From positions 124,001 to 188,000 of the forward strand of contig NZ_JANHKP010000011.1 of NCBI RefSeq assembly GCF_024497955.1: 64,000 bases of DNA, in the 5' to 3' direction. The stretch comes from Streptomyces sp. C10-9-1. Lineage in GTDB: Bacteria; Actinomycetota; Actinomycetes; Streptomycetales; Streptomycetaceae. Positions 16,722 to 26,075 of the stretch are shown piece by piece. The notes below the pieces were generated by a model that searched no databases, had not been told where the DNA came from, and saw only the letters and a program-made list of their open reading frames with translations. Positions within the stretch are counted from its first letter, which is position 1. The number at the start of each line of letters is the position of its first letter. Made by a program: the position numbers and the translations under genes.

Positions 16722-17049
16722 CGTGCTCCTTGTTCGACGGATGTGGACACGCCGGCCGGCGCCGGCGGTCGCCGGGGAGGCGGGACCCGCCCGACGGGTC
16801 CGACGCGCCGCGGCCTTCCGGGCGGAGGGGCGCTCCGCGAGAGGAACGCCGGTGGCGTCGGTCCACTGCGCGAAGGAGCCGGGTCCGGGCCCGGGTGGGC
16901 AGCCCCGACGTGACGGTGCCTGCCTCCCCCGCCGAGTCGTGCCCTGCCACCTCCTGCGTGCTCCGTCCGGGCCCCTCGGACCTCCGGGGCCGAGGGCCGG
17001 GTGCCGCACGTCCCGAGGGGGAGGCTCCGCGACGACGGCACCCCGGGGC
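16722..17049. other. Upstream region of the sigma-factor gene
   Basis: No gene seen. It should contain the promoter of the minus-strand sigma gene; no clear -35/-10 pair stands out in this GC-rich sequence. Confidence 0.35.
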
Positions 17050-17994
17050 TCAGCCGGTGCCGGTTCGGGACCTGCGCCGGAGCGCCAGCACTCCGCCGCC
17101 GGCTCCGAGGAGGATCAGCCCCGCCAGGGCGTACGGGCCGACGGCACCGGCACCGGTGCGTGCCAGTGCGCCATCCTGCTCCCGTGCCGGCGCCCCGGCG
17201 GCCTGGGCGACGCCGTTCGCCGGCGTCTCGGACGGGGGGACCGAGAGCGTGGCGCTCGTACTCGGCGAAGGGGCCTCGTCCCCGGCGGCTGACGGCGAAG
17301 CGGGTGCGGCTTCGCTCGGCACGGCGCTCTTCTCCGCCGGTGCGCTCGGGGAGGAGCCGGGGGCGGGGGTCTGCTGCTCGGTGCAGTCGCGGGTGCCTCC
17401 GTTCCACGCAGCGATCAGCCTGCTCCTGATCACCGGGCGGTCCGGCCCCTTGGGAAGCAGGCCGTGCTGCCAGCCGTCCTCGGCGCCGAGCAGTCCGTCG
17501 TACTTCACATTGCTGCGGTAGAGGTCTATCTGGGCGTAGCACCCGGCATCCGGCACGGCGGTGCGGAGCGTGCCCACCGTGCCGGCCGCCACCGTGGTGG
17601 TGTCCCAGGCGTGGAAGACCTGCTCGCCGGATTCCTTCCAGCTGGGCCCGTGGGTGCGGTAGGAGGCCAGGGACGCGGTGCAGGTGCCTTCACCCGCGCT
17701 CGCCCGGACGTGGATGCGGACCGTCCCGTCGTGCTCGGGACGCAGCTTCGAAGGCCCGACCCTGACCTTGCGCTGCCATGCCCGGCCGTCGAGTGAGAAC
17801 TCGCATGCCCCGGGGGGGACCACCGTTCCCTCACCCTCGCCGGGTGCGTAGCCCGCGGCACTGTCCTTGTTCCAGCCGTCGCCGCCCGGGGGGCCGTCCG
17901 CCCGGGCCGGGGCGGACAGCGCGGCCGTGAAGGTCAGCGCGATGGCACCGCAGGCGAGTGTGCGCAATGTCGTGCGGCGGCGTAGCTCGTACAT
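17050..17994 (-). CDS. LAXTG-anchored cell-surface protein
   Basis: A 314-residue exported protein. An N-terminal signal (TLACGAIALTFTAALSAPARA) is followed by a conserved extracellular domain of about 170 residues with four cysteines, including GACEFSLDGRAWQ, EGTCTASLASY, PDAGCYAQIDLY and GTRDCTEQQ, then a Pro/Ser/Ala stalk of about 60 residues. The C-terminus has the sorting motif LARTG, a hydrophobic segment (YALAGLILLGAGGGVLAL) and RRRSRTGTG. LAXTG is the recognition site of actinobacterial class E sortases, which attach the protein to peptidoglycan. The ATG at 17994 is preceded by GAGGAAG. The role of the domain is unknown. It precedes the sigma-factor gene on the same strand but 328 bases apart. 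Confidence 0.88.
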   Translation of the reverse strand: MYELRRRTTLRTLACGAIALTFTAALSAPARADGPPGGDGWNKDSAAGYAPGEGEGTVVPPGACEFSLDGRAWQRKVRVGPSKLRPEHDGTVRIHVRASAGEGTCTASLASYRTHGPSWKESGEQVFHAWDTTTVAAGTVGTLRTAVPDAGCYAQIDLYRSNVKYDGLLGAEDGWQHGLLPKGPDRPVIRSRLIAAWNGGTRDCTEQQTPAPGSSPSAPAEKSAVPSEAAPASPSAAGDEAPSPSTSATLSVPPSETPANGVAQAAGAPAREQDGALARTGAGAVGPYALAGLILLGAGGGVLALRRRSRTGTG

Positions 17995-18568
17995 CGGCTT
18001 CCTCGGGTCCTTTCGTTTCGCCGTAGGGGTTCACCGGGAGGGAGGCGCGTGCTCCGCGGGGATCCCGCGACGTTGCGTACTCGTTACCTGTGGGCGACCG
18101 GGAGGCCCGGACGCCGCAGGTCTGCACGCGGCAGTGGCTCCCGGGGCCGAACGGCCAGGCCCGTGCGCCGCCTTGCTCGTCGGGCCTGCACGCGGGCGGG
18201 TCGCACCGCGCCGGCGTCGTTCACCGGCGGCACGCTGCGGGGCGTGGCTGCCGCCTGTTCGTGTGGGGGTGGGCCGGCGTTCCGGGTCCGCCCTCCGGCA
18301 CCGTCGGCCGCGGAATCCGGTGCGGGCCCGACGGGCCGGCGACGAGACCCGGGGCCCGTGCAGGAGCCGATGCACCCCGCCCGCTGCGCAGCTCGCGCAG
18401 GGGTACCGAGCGGCGCTCGCGCCCGCGGGGCACCGCGGCTGCCGGAGCACCCCGGAGCAGGTACCCGCTCCGGGGGCCTGTCCTCACTCCCGCAGGGAGG
18501 TTCCGGTGCGCCTTCCGCCTCTGGGGCCCCCGCCGCCGGGGTGCCGGGCGGGGCGCAGGCGTACCCGC
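17995..18568. other. Non-coding, 570 bases
   Basis: No supported gene. It lies between the stop of the sugar permease and the start of the LAXTG gene, both on the minus strand. Several GC-rich inverted repeats are possible; none is clear enough to name. Confidence 0.4.
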
Positions 18569-19768
18569 TCAGGCCCTGCCGTGCGCCTTCTGGGCCTGCC
18601 GCACCAGGGAGTCGACGACCACGGCGGCCAGCAGCACTCCTCCCGTGATCATGAACTGCACGGCGGCCTGGATGCCCAGCAGGGCCATGCCGGAGGCGAT
18701 CGACTGGATGACCAGGATGCCGAGGAAGGCGGACCAGGTCGTGCCGTGCCCGCCGAACAGGCTGACGCCGCCGATGACGGCCGCGGCGATGGCGTTGAGC
18801 AGCAGCAGGCCGGTGCCCGAGGTCTGGCTGGCCGACGTGATGCGCGAGGCCAGGAACAGGCCGCCGACCACCGCCATGGACGCGGAGACCGCGAACACCG
18901 AGATCCGCACCCGCACGATGTTGACGCCCACCCGCCGCGCCGCCTCGGCACCGCCGCCGACGGCGTAGACCCGGCGTCCGTACGGTGTGCGGCGCAGCAG
19001 GAGGTCCAGCCCCGCCACGACGACGAGGAAGATCAGGAGGGCGAGCGGCAGGCCCCGGAACTGGTTGAGGACATAGGCGGCCCCGAACACGATCAGCCCC
19101 ACCACGCCCGTGCGCAGCGCGATCTCGGCGAGGGAACGGCACGGCATCCCGGTGGCCCTGCGGTGCCGCCTGTCCCGGTACGAGGCGAGGAAGTACACGG
19201 CCGTGCCGAGCGCCGCCACGCCGTACGCCACGGCGACGTTGCCGAAGTAGTGGCTGGTCAACGTGGCGACCAGGCCCTCGTCGTCGAGGTTGACCGTGCC
19301 GCTGGTCCCCAGCAGGTACAGCATCAGGCCGCTCCAGCCGAGCAGTCCCGCCAGCGTCACCACGAACGCGGGCACACCGACCCTGGCGAAGAAGAACCCC
19401 TGCACCAGTCCGATGGCCGTGCCGCAGAGGACCGCCACGATGACGGCGAGCCACTCCGCCATGCCGTTCTGCACGTTGAGCACGGCGAACACGACCGCCC
19501 CGAAGCCGCTGACGGAGCCGACCGACAGGTCGATCTCGCCGACCAGCAGCACGAAGACGATGCCGACCGCGATCAGCCCGGTGCCGACGATGTCGACGCT
19601 CAGGTTGGAGAGGTTGCGCGGCGAGAGGAAGTTGCTGTTGAGGCTCTGGAAGATCACCCAGATCAGCAGGAGCCCCAGGACGACCGGGACCGAGCCGAAC
19701 TCGCCGCTGCTCATCCGGTGACGGACGGTCTCGGCGTGGCCCTTGAGGTCGATCCGGCGCCCGCTCAC
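18569..19768 (-). CDS. Sugar ABC transporter permease (XylH/RbsC-like)
   Basis: A 399-residue polytopic membrane protein, the permease of a carbohydrate uptake (CUT2) importer. Landmarks are SPRNLSNLSVDIVGTGLIAV, GEIDLSVGSVSGFGAVVFAV, the coupling region RRTPYGRRVYAVGGGAEAAR and the late segment AVIGGVSLFGGHGTTWSAFL. Ten or more hydrophobic segments are seen; the length (399 against about 390 for XylH) suggests the xylose-type subgroup. The GTG at 19768 overlaps the TGA of the ATPase gene (GTGA). It is last in a four-gene operon with a phosphatase, the binding protein and the ATPase. Confidence 0.9.
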   Translation of the reverse strand: MSGRRIDLKGHAETVRHRMSSGEFGSVPVVLGLLLIWVIFQSLNSNFLSPRNLSNLSVDIVGTGLIAVGIVFVLLVGEIDLSVGSVSGFGAVVFAVLNVQNGMAEWLAVIVAVLCGTAIGLVQGFFFARVGVPAFVVTLAGLLGWSGLMLYLLGTSGTVNLDDEGLVATLTSHYFGNVAVAYGVAALGTAVYFLASYRDRRHRRATGMPCRSLAEIALRTGVVGLIVFGAAYVLNQFRGLPLALLIFLVVVAGLDLLLRRTPYGRRVYAVGGGAEAARRVGVNIVRVRISVFAVSASMAVVGGLFLASRITSASQTSGTGLLLLNAIAAAVIGGVSLFGGHGTTWSAFLGILVIQSIASGMALLGIQAAVQFMITGGVLLAAVVVDSLVRQAQKAHGRA

Positions 19769-20544
19769 CGCTCCGCCTCCCCCGGGCGCGGGGTGCGGCG
19801 GGTCACGGCGTCCCCCGTGGCGCCCGTGATGGAGGCGATGATCTGCTCGTGGGACGTGGTGTTCACATCGAAGAGGCCGTTGTTGCGCCCCAGGCGGAGT
19901 ACCGCGGCGAGGTCGGCCACGGCCTTGACGTCGCCCATGTTGTGGCTGATGAGGAGCACGCCCAGGCCGTGGTCGCGCATCCGCTCGACCAGGTCGAGCA
20001 CCTGGGCGGTCTGCTGGACGCCGAGGGAGGCGGTGGGCTCGTCGAGGAGCACCACCCGGGGATCGCCGAGAAGCGAACGGGCGATGGCGACCGTCTGCCG
20101 CTGGCCTCCGGAGAGGGCCGCCACCGGGACGCGTACGTTGGGGATGCGGATGGCCAGGGTGCTCAGCAGGTCGCGGGTGCGGCGCTCCATCTCCACCTCG
20201 TCGAGGATGCCGATCCGCCGGATCTCGCGGCCGAGGAAGAGGTTGCCGACGACGTCGAGGTTGTCGCACAGCGCCAGGTCCTGGTAGACGGTGGCGATGC
20301 CCAGGTCGGTGGCGTCGCGCGGGCGCCTGACGTGCACGGGCTCGCCCTGCCACTCGACGACGCCCCGGTCCGCCAGGCTCACTCCCGCGATCACCTTGAC
20401 GAGGGTCGACTTGCCGGCGCCGTTGTCGCCCATCAGGGCGACCACCTCACCGGCGCGGATCGTCAGATCGACGTCCGCGAGCGCCTGGACGGCGCCGAAG
20501 TGCTTGGAGACGCCGCGCAGGGCCAGGAGGGGAGGAACCGCCAC
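19765..20544 (-). CDS. Sugar ABC transporter ATP-binding protein, single-domain
   Basis: A 259-residue ATPase with Walker A GDNGAGKST (about residue 37), Q-loop VYQDLALCDNL, signature ALSGGQRQTVAIARSLL and Walker B VVLLDEPTASL, then the switch region GVLLISHNMGDV. CUT2 importers such as RbsA/XylG normally have two such domains in about 500 residues; this protein has only one, as in FrcA-type systems. GTG 20544 was chosen because AAGGAGGTG stands eight bases upstream; a longer frame lacks a site. It is 26 bases from the binding-protein stop and overlaps the permease gene, so it is co-translated with it. Confidence 0.9.
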   Translation of the reverse strand: MAVPPLLALRGVSKHFGAVQALADVDLTIRAGEVVALMGDNGAGKSTLVKVIAGVSLADRGVVEWQGEPVHVRRPRDATDLGIATVYQDLALCDNLDVVGNLFLGREIRRIGILDEVEMERRTRDLLSTLAIRIPNVRVPVAALSGGQRQTVAIARSLLGDPRVVLLDEPTASLGVQQTAQVLDLVERMRDHGLGVLLISHNMGDVKAVADLAAVLRLGRNNGLFDVNTTSHEQIIASITGATGDAVTRRTPRPGEAER

Positions 20545-20569
20545 GGGTACGCACCTCCTTCCCGTCCGA

Positions 20570-21703
20570 TTACGACGTGAGTCCGGCCCTCTCGCAAGCC
20601 GGGGCGTACTTCGGGGTGCAGATCTGATCAATCGTGTACATGCCGTCCCTGACGAGGGTGTCCGCGATGTTGCCGACGTTCACGGCTACGGGGGTGAGCA
20701 GGACGGCCGGGATCCCCTCGTCGGTCGTGTTGTCGATCTCGTCCCCGGCGACGGCACCGACGGGCTCGCCGCGGCTCAGCGCGACGGCTATCGCGGCGGC
20801 GGCACGGGCCTGCGGGGCGAAGGGCTTGTACACGGTCATGGTCTGCTCGCCCTCGACGATCCGCTGTACGGCGGCGAGCTCGGCGTCCTGGCCGGTGACG
20901 GGGGGCAGCGGGCTGATGTGGTTGGCCTTGAGGGCCGTGATGATGCCGAACGCGAGCGCGTCGTTGGCCGAGTACACGCCGTCGATGCTGTCCGGCCCGA
21001 GGGCGGCGACGGCACCGGTCATGTTCCTGTGGGCGTTCTCCGACCGCCAGCCGACGGTGTCGTACGACTTGCCGATTCTCACCTCACCCGCCAGGACGGA
21101 CAGCGCACCCTCCTCGAACCAGGCCGAGTTGGGGTCGGCCGGGTCCCCGTTCATCATGACGATCTGCGGTCGGTCGGCCTTGTCGCCCATGGCCTCCAGC
21201 AGCGCCTCGCCCTGGAGCCTGCCGACCTCCGCGCCGTCGAACGAGACGTACGCCGCGATCGGGCCCTCGGCGAGCCGGTCGTAGGAGACGACCGGCACGT
21301 TCGCGTCGGCCGCGTTCCGCACCGAGCTCTGCAGCGCCGCCGAGTCGACGGGGTCGAGGATCAGCACGTCCACCCCCTGGGTGATCATGGTCTCGATCTG
21401 CCCCTGCTGGGTGGCCACGTTGCCCTGGGCGTTGGCGTACTCGATGGTGCAGTCGGGACAGAGCTCCCCGACCCGGTCCTCGATGAGGGGCCGGTCGAAG
21501 TTCTCCCAGCGGGCCGTGTAGGAGTCGGGCAGCAGGAGGCCGATCTTCGCTGGTCCCCCCGCACCGCCGCCCTGTTCGGGAGCGGAGCCCGAATGCGCCG
21601 CCTGCCCGCAGGCGGCCAGGCCCGTGACGAGCGTCAGCACGGCCAGGAGGGCGGCGGCCCTGCCCGGACGGCTCCGCAGCTCTGGGTTGCGCACGCGAAC
21701 CAC
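20570..21703 (-). CDS. Sugar-binding lipoprotein of ABC importer (XylF-like)
   Basis: A 377-residue extracellular lipoprotein. The signal ends in the lipobox LAAC (ALLAVLTLVTGLAAC), followed by a Gly/Ala/Ser linker. The mature part is a periplasmic-binding fold of the CUT2 type: IGLLLPDSYTARWENFDRP, QIETMITQGVDVLILDPVD, VPVVSYDRLAEG, YVSFDGAEVGRLQGEALLEA, GVYSANDALAFGIITAL and VTGQDAELAAVQRI. The SYDR segment and the VSFDG run resemble xylose-binding XylF. Cysteine pairs CPDC and CTPKYAPAC are present. The start is GTG 21703 (GTG 21694 is an alternative), five bases after the SpoIIE-phosphatase stop, so the gene follows that phosphatase directly. Confidence 0.9.
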   Translation of the reverse strand: MVRVRNPELRSRPGRAAALLAVLTLVTGLAACGQAAHSGSAPEQGGGAGGPAKIGLLLPDSYTARWENFDRPLIEDRVGELCPDCTIEYANAQGNVATQQGQIETMITQGVDVLILDPVDSAALQSSVRNAADANVPVVSYDRLAEGPIAAYVSFDGAEVGRLQGEALLEAMGDKADRPQIVMMNGDPADPNSAWFEEGALSVLAGEVRIGKSYDTVGWRSENAHRNMTGAVAALGPDSIDGVYSANDALAFGIITALKANHISPLPPVTGQDAELAAVQRIVEGEQTMTVYKPFAPQARAAAAIAVALSRGEPVGAVAGDEIDNTTDEGIPAVLLTPVAVNVGNIADTLVRDGMYTIDQICTPKYAPACERAGLTS

Positions 21704-21707
21704 GCCC

Positions 21708-24311
21708 TCACTCCGTCCGGCCGCCCGGCCGCTGCTCCGGCTCCCCGGTGCCGGGCTCGTCCTGGGGCACGACGATCTCGCTCCACACCTGCTTGCCCCC
21801 GCTGACCGGCACCGACCCCCAGGCCGCCGACATCGCCTCGACGAGGAGGATGCCGCGGCCCCCGGTGGCCTCCCAGTCCACGATCACCGGCTTGGCCGGC
21901 GCCCGCGGCGACGAGTCCGACACCGCGATCCGCAGCCGGTCCCCGGCGCGGGTGAGGTCCAGGCGCACCGCGCCGTGGGTGTGCACCAGAGCGTTGGTGA
22001 CCAACTCCGAGACGATCAGCAGGACGACGTCGGCGTCCTGCGTCACGTCCCACGCGCGCAGGGTGCGCGCGGTGAAGCGGCGCGCGTGCATGACCGCGTC
22101 CGGCAGCCGCCACGCCGTCCAGCCGACCCGGACCGGCCGGACCTTCATCCCGTCGTAGCGCAGGATCAGCAGCGCCACGTCGTCGTCGCGCCGGCCGGGA
22201 CCACCGAGCAGCGCGTCGGCCACCCGGCCGGCGTCGGACGGGTCGGTGGCGGCGAGCACGTCGCGCACGCGGCGGGTGCCCTCGTCCAGATCAAGGCTCG
22301 CGGACTCGACCAGGCCGTCGGTCATCATGGCGACGACGGCGCCCGGGGCGAGCTCGACCGAGGTGAGGGGGAAGTCGGCCTCGCCGAGCACTCCCAGCGG
22401 CGGCCCGCCCTCCGCGGCCACCTCCTCGGTGGTGCCGTCCGGATGCCGCACCAGCGGCTGCAGGTGCCCGGCCCGCACGATCCAGGCCACGCCCTCCTCC
22501 ATGTCCAGCTCGACGTAGCAGCAGGTGGCGAACAGGTCGGTCTCCATGCCGACGAGCAGCCGGTTGGCGTGGGAGAGGACCACGTCGGGCGGATGGCCCT
22601 CCACCGCGTAGGCCCGGATCGCCGTGCGCATCTGGCCCATGATCGTCGCGGCTCCGGCGCTGTGCCCCTGCACGTCCCCGATGACCAGGGCCGCCCGGCC
22701 GTCGGTCAGCGGGATGACGTCGTACCAGTCCCCGCCCACTTCGAGCCCGGTCATCGCCGGCAGGTAGCGGGCCACGGCCACCCCGCCGGGGAGCGTCGGG
22801 AGGCTGCGGGGCAGCAGGCTGCGCTGCAGCATGGTGGCGAGCTCGTGCCTGGCGTCGTAGGCGTGCGCGCGCATCAGGGCCTGGCCCACCAGACCCGCCG
22901 TCGCGGTCAGCAGCGACCGCTCCTCGGGGCTGAACGCGTGCTCCCGGTCCCAGCCGACCAGGCACACGCCGACCACCCGGCCCTGGGCGGGCAGCGGAAG
23001 GACGGCGAGACCGCCGGGCCCGACACCCGCGAGCCCGGGCTCCAGGTCGGTTCCCGCGGCCCACAGGCTCGTACGCCCCTCGCGCAGCACGGTCTCCAGC
23101 GTGGGCAGGACGCGGGTCGGGGCGTCCGGCCACTCGCCGCGCCACTCGGACCGCCAGGATTCCGGCCAGGCCCTGGGGTCCGGCGGGTCGAGCACCGTGA
23201 CCACCATCCGATCGGCCTCGATCTCCGCGAGCGCCATCCGGTCGGCGCCCAGCGGCTCACGCAACGCGGCCACCATCGCCCGGCTGACGTCCCGGACGGT
23301 CATCGCGTCGGCGAGCACGGCGGACAGCCACTGGACCCGCGAGACCTCGTCGGCCCGGGGCCGCAGGTGCGAGGCGTCGGCCACCACCCCGAGCACGCGC
23401 TCCGGCCTGCCGGCGGCGTCGGCGAGCACCCGGCAGCGCAGCCGCAGCCAGCGCAGTTCACCGGTCGGCCGCCGGACGCGGAACTCCAGCTCGCGGCTGC
23501 CGGAAGCCATCCGACCGGGCTCGACGACGGACATCAGGGCGGGCACGTCGTCCGGGACGGTGTGCGCGAGCAGGGTCGCCACCTGGCCGTCGAACGCGTC
23601 CGGGGCGATGCCGACCAGGCTGAGCAACCGTGCGTCGGCGTTGATCCGACCGGTGCTCAGGGCCAGGGTGAACGAGCCGACGTCGAGGTGGTCCAGGGCC
23701 GACTGCGCCCCTGACGACATCGTGGGACCGCGGGCCGGGGGCTCCTCCGGCGGGCGGTCCGGCCGCTCCTCCGGGTGGCCACCGCCCGGTCCGCCCGGGC
23801 CGCCGCCCGCATGGAGGCGCGCGGCGACCTGGTCGGCGTACAGCTCCAGAAAGCCCCGGCGGTCGCCGTCGAAGCCGTCGGCGTCGTCGTCCACGACGAC
23901 CAGGCAGCCCAGCCGCCTGCCGTCCGCGCCCAGGGGCACCACACCCAGTGACATGCCCGGCGGCAGGGCCCCGGGACCGCTGTCGCCGTAGGCCGCGAGC
24001 TCCGCGGAGCCCAGCCACAACGGCCAGCCCCGCTGGTAGGCATCCGCCACGGCGGACCGCCCCGTCAGGGTGTAGCCCGTCGGCAGCCCGTACCGGGCGA
24101 CGGGGCCGCCGACGGTTCCTGCCAGCCGCAGCTCGTCCCCTTCGCCCACCGTGTAGACAGCCGCCAGCGCCGTCCCCGCGAAGGTCCGAACCTGCGCGGG
24201 GACGGCCTGCTCCGCCGGGTGCGGCCGATCTGCCCCGGCGTCGCGCGACCCGGCCCTCAGTCCCGACCGGGGCCCGGGAACGCCGGCCCCGGCACCGTCA
24301 TCATTGGGCAT
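21708..24311 (-). CDS. Multidomain SpoIIE-type PP2C phosphatase with GAF, PAS and RsbW-like kinase domains
   Basis: An 867-residue cytoplasmic signalling protein. In order: a GAF-like domain (about 35-165), a Pro/Gly linker, a PAS domain (about 205-315, with RPTGELRWLRLRCRVLAD), a second GAF (about 330-470), a PP2C/SpoIIE phosphatase (about 490-715; VGGDWYDVIPL near 528, VIGDVQGHSAGAA, MMTDGLVES, DDDVALLILR) and an RsbW/SpoIIAB-like ATPase (about 730-850; VSELVTNALVHTHG, GRGILLVEAMSAAWG). Such proteins dephosphorylate anti-anti-sigma factors and can rephosphorylate them. No transmembrane segment. Unusual here is that it is the first gene of a tightly packed operon with a sugar ABC importer (5-base gap to the binding protein), which suggests that sugar uptake and partner switching are linked. 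Confidence 0.92.
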   Translation of the reverse strand: MPNDDGAGAGVPGPRSGLRAGSRDAGADRPHPAEQAVPAQVRTFAGTALAAVYTVGEGDELRLAGTVGGPVARYGLPTGYTLTGRSAVADAYQRGWPLWLGSAELAAYGDSGPGALPPGMSLGVVPLGADGRRLGCLVVVDDDADGFDGDRRGFLELYADQVAARLHAGGGPGGPGGGHPEERPDRPPEEPPARGPTMSSGAQSALDHLDVGSFTLALSTGRINADARLLSLVGIAPDAFDGQVATLLAHTVPDDVPALMSVVEPGRMASGSRELEFRVRRPTGELRWLRLRCRVLADAAGRPERVLGVVADASHLRPRADEVSRVQWLSAVLADAMTVRDVSRAMVAALREPLGADRMALAEIEADRMVVTVLDPPDPRAWPESWRSEWRGEWPDAPTRVLPTLETVLREGRTSLWAAGTDLEPGLAGVGPGGLAVLPLPAQGRVVGVCLVGWDREHAFSPEERSLLTATAGLVGQALMRAHAYDARHELATMLQRSLLPRSLPTLPGGVAVARYLPAMTGLEVGGDWYDVIPLTDGRAALVIGDVQGHSAGAATIMGQMRTAIRAYAVEGHPPDVVLSHANRLLVGMETDLFATCCYVELDMEEGVAWIVRAGHLQPLVRHPDGTTEEVAAEGGPPLGVLGEADFPLTSVELAPGAVVAMMTDGLVESASLDLDEGTRRVRDVLAATDPSDAGRVADALLGGPGRRDDDVALLILRYDGMKVRPVRVGWTAWRLPDAVMHARRFTARTLRAWDVTQDADVVLLIVSELVTNALVHTHGAVRLDLTRAGDRLRIAVSDSSPRAPAKPVIVDWEATGGRGILLVEAMSAAWGSVPVSGGKQVWSEIVVPQDEPGTGEPEQRPGGRTE

Positions 24312-24614
24312 CTCGTCATCCCACCGTCACCCCCCGCTGCGAGTCCTGGCAGGCAAGGGCGTGAAAGGCGCTCACACCTCTCAGAATGGCACAGCCCTGG
24401 GAACCCGCCACGGCTCGCGCGGCACCGCGGGCGCCGGGCACCACCGCGCAGCGGCGGTTCCCGACGCGGACGCTGCCTGCGGTCCTTCGCCCCCGGGACC
24501 GCCGCGGTCTGATCCAAGCCGCGAAATGCCCTCGACCGGCCGCTCGGCCGCCCGGACGCGACGTTGACGGAGCGAAGGGTGGAACACTCGATTCCGGAGA
24601 GGCAGGCTGTATCC
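24312..24614. promoter_or_regulatory. Divergent promoter region of two SpoIIE phosphatase genes
   Basis: About 300 bases between the minus-strand multidomain phosphatase (start 24311) and the plus-strand membrane phosphatase (ATG 24615). Both promoters must lie here. No clear box is identifiable by eye. A TTG at 24564 is in frame with the downstream gene and could extend it by 17 residues. Confidence 0.4.
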
Positions 24615-25775
24615 ATGCGAGCGCGCTTTCGCAGCACAGCCGCACCGCCAGGCGTGGACAGCCGCAACCGGTCCCTCGTCCGATTCGCGCGGTGGGTCCC
24701 GTTCGCGGTCGTGCTGATCGCGCTGGTCATCGAGTTCTCACCGGCCAACTTCCTGGTCACCGGCACCTTCCTCACCGCGATGCCGGCGGTGGCCGCGTTG
24801 ACGATGGGGCCGAAGGGCATCCTCTCGGTGACCGCTCTCGCCCTCTTCACCGACCTGGTCTCGCCCGCGTACGACCACGCGTACTACAGCAACATCGCGA
24901 GTCTGCTCCTGGTGTCCCTGGCCAGCGTCACGATGAGCAACGCCATCCGCACACGCAGGGAGGACGAACTCGACCAGGTCCGCCGGATCGCCATGGCAGC
25001 CCAGGAGGCCATCCTGCATCCGGTACCCGCACGGCTGGGACCGGTGCGGGCGGCCAGCATGTACCTGGCCGCCGAGACGGGGGCGCAGATCGGCGGCGAC
25101 CTCTACGAGGCCGTGCAGACGAGGTACGGGGTCCGGCTGATCGTGGGAGACGTCCGGGGCAAGGGGCTGCCTGCCGTGCGTGCGGCCGCAGCCGTGCTGA
25201 GCGCGTTCCGGGTGACCGCGCACTACGAGGAGGAACTCGCTCAGGTGATGAACCACTGCGAGGCCGCGCTGCGCCAGGAGCGTGCCGTGCCCGGTGCGGT
25301 CGGCCAGGAGGTCCTGCTGGAGGGCTTCGTCACCGTGCTCATCGCCCAGGTGTCCGACACACCCGAGGTCCAGGTCGTCAACCGCGGCCACCCGCCACCA
25401 CTGGTACTGCGCCGGGGCAAGGTCCGGGCCCTGATGCCCGCCTCACCGCTGCCGCCCCTCGGCCTGGACGACCTCTTCACCGCTCCTCCCGCGAGGGCGG
25501 AGAGCCACCCCTTCGCACCCGGCGACCGCCTGCTGCTGTACACGGACGGCGTGATCGAAGCCCGCGGCCCCGACGACCACGACTTCTTCGCCCTGCCCGA
25601 GGCCATGGAGGCCGTGCGCCCCTGCACCCCCCGGGAGTTCCTGGAAGAACTCCACCGCGGACTGATCCGCCACACCGCCGACCGCCTGGCGGACGACGCG
25701 GCGATGCTCCTCGTCGACCGTCTCGGCGAAGACGAGGCCGACGAGCAGCCGGCGCAGCCGCCGTCCCCCGGGTGA
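24615..25775 (+). CDS. Membrane-bound PP2C-type serine phosphatase (SpoIIE family)
   Basis: A 386-residue protein. Residues about 25-100 contain two or three membrane helices (WVPFAVVLIALVIEFSP, then TFLTAMPAVAALTMG, and IASLLLVSLASVTMSNAI). A coiled linker (TRREDELDQVRRIAMAAQEA) leads to a cytosolic SpoIIE phosphatase domain: GAQIGGDLYEAVQTRYGVRL (metal-binding Asp), VGDVRGKGLPAVRAAA, NRGHPPPLVL, LLYTDGVIEARGP and DDAAMLLVDR. Metal-ligand aspartates are all present. Small proteins of this layout act in streptomycete stress and development signalling. It is divergent from the large phosphatase gene. Start ATG 24615 with GGAGAGG about 13 bases upstream; TTG 24564 is possible. Confidence 0.88.
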   Translation: MRARFRSTAAPPGVDSRNRSLVRFARWVPFAVVLIALVIEFSPANFLVTGTFLTAMPAVAALTMGPKGILSVTALALFTDLVSPAYDHAYYSNIASLLLVSLASVTMSNAIRTRREDELDQVRRIAMAAQEAILHPVPARLGPVRAASMYLAAETGAQIGGDLYEAVQTRYGVRLIVGDVRGKGLPAVRAAAAVLSAFRVTAHYEEELAQVMNHCEAALRQERAVPGAVGQEVLLEGFVTVLIAQVSDTPEVQVVNRGHPPPLVLRRGKVRALMPASPLPPLGLDDLFTAPPARAESHPFAPGDRLLLYTDGVIEARGPDDHDFFALPEAMEAVRPCTPREFLEELHRGLIRHTADRLADDAAMLLVDRLGEDEADEQPAQPPSPG

Positions 25776-26075
25776 CGGGCCGGCAGCTCCCGGGCCCCGT
25801 CCCGCGCCTGGCGGGATCCGCCCCCAGGGGAGGCGCTCCCTACCGTGTCGGCGGGTTGATTCTGGTCCTTCGCACGATCGGAGACCCGGGGGGCCCGGGT
25901 GTGGCCGGAAGCACGGGATGTGGTCGCCGTACCCGTCGGGCAAGCCCCTCACTCCGCCGCAAGGCCGGGGGCGATCCGCAGGGGGGTGCGGAGGCGGAAG
26001 GACCCGGGTGGCGGGCGGAGGGATCCCGGTGGCGCCGATCCGCGCCCTCACCGGCGTCATGGACGCCGTGGACGC
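25776..26075. other. Non-coding between convergent genes
   Basis: 300 bases between the convergent phosphatase and SPFH genes. I see no gene in it. Confidence 0.45.
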
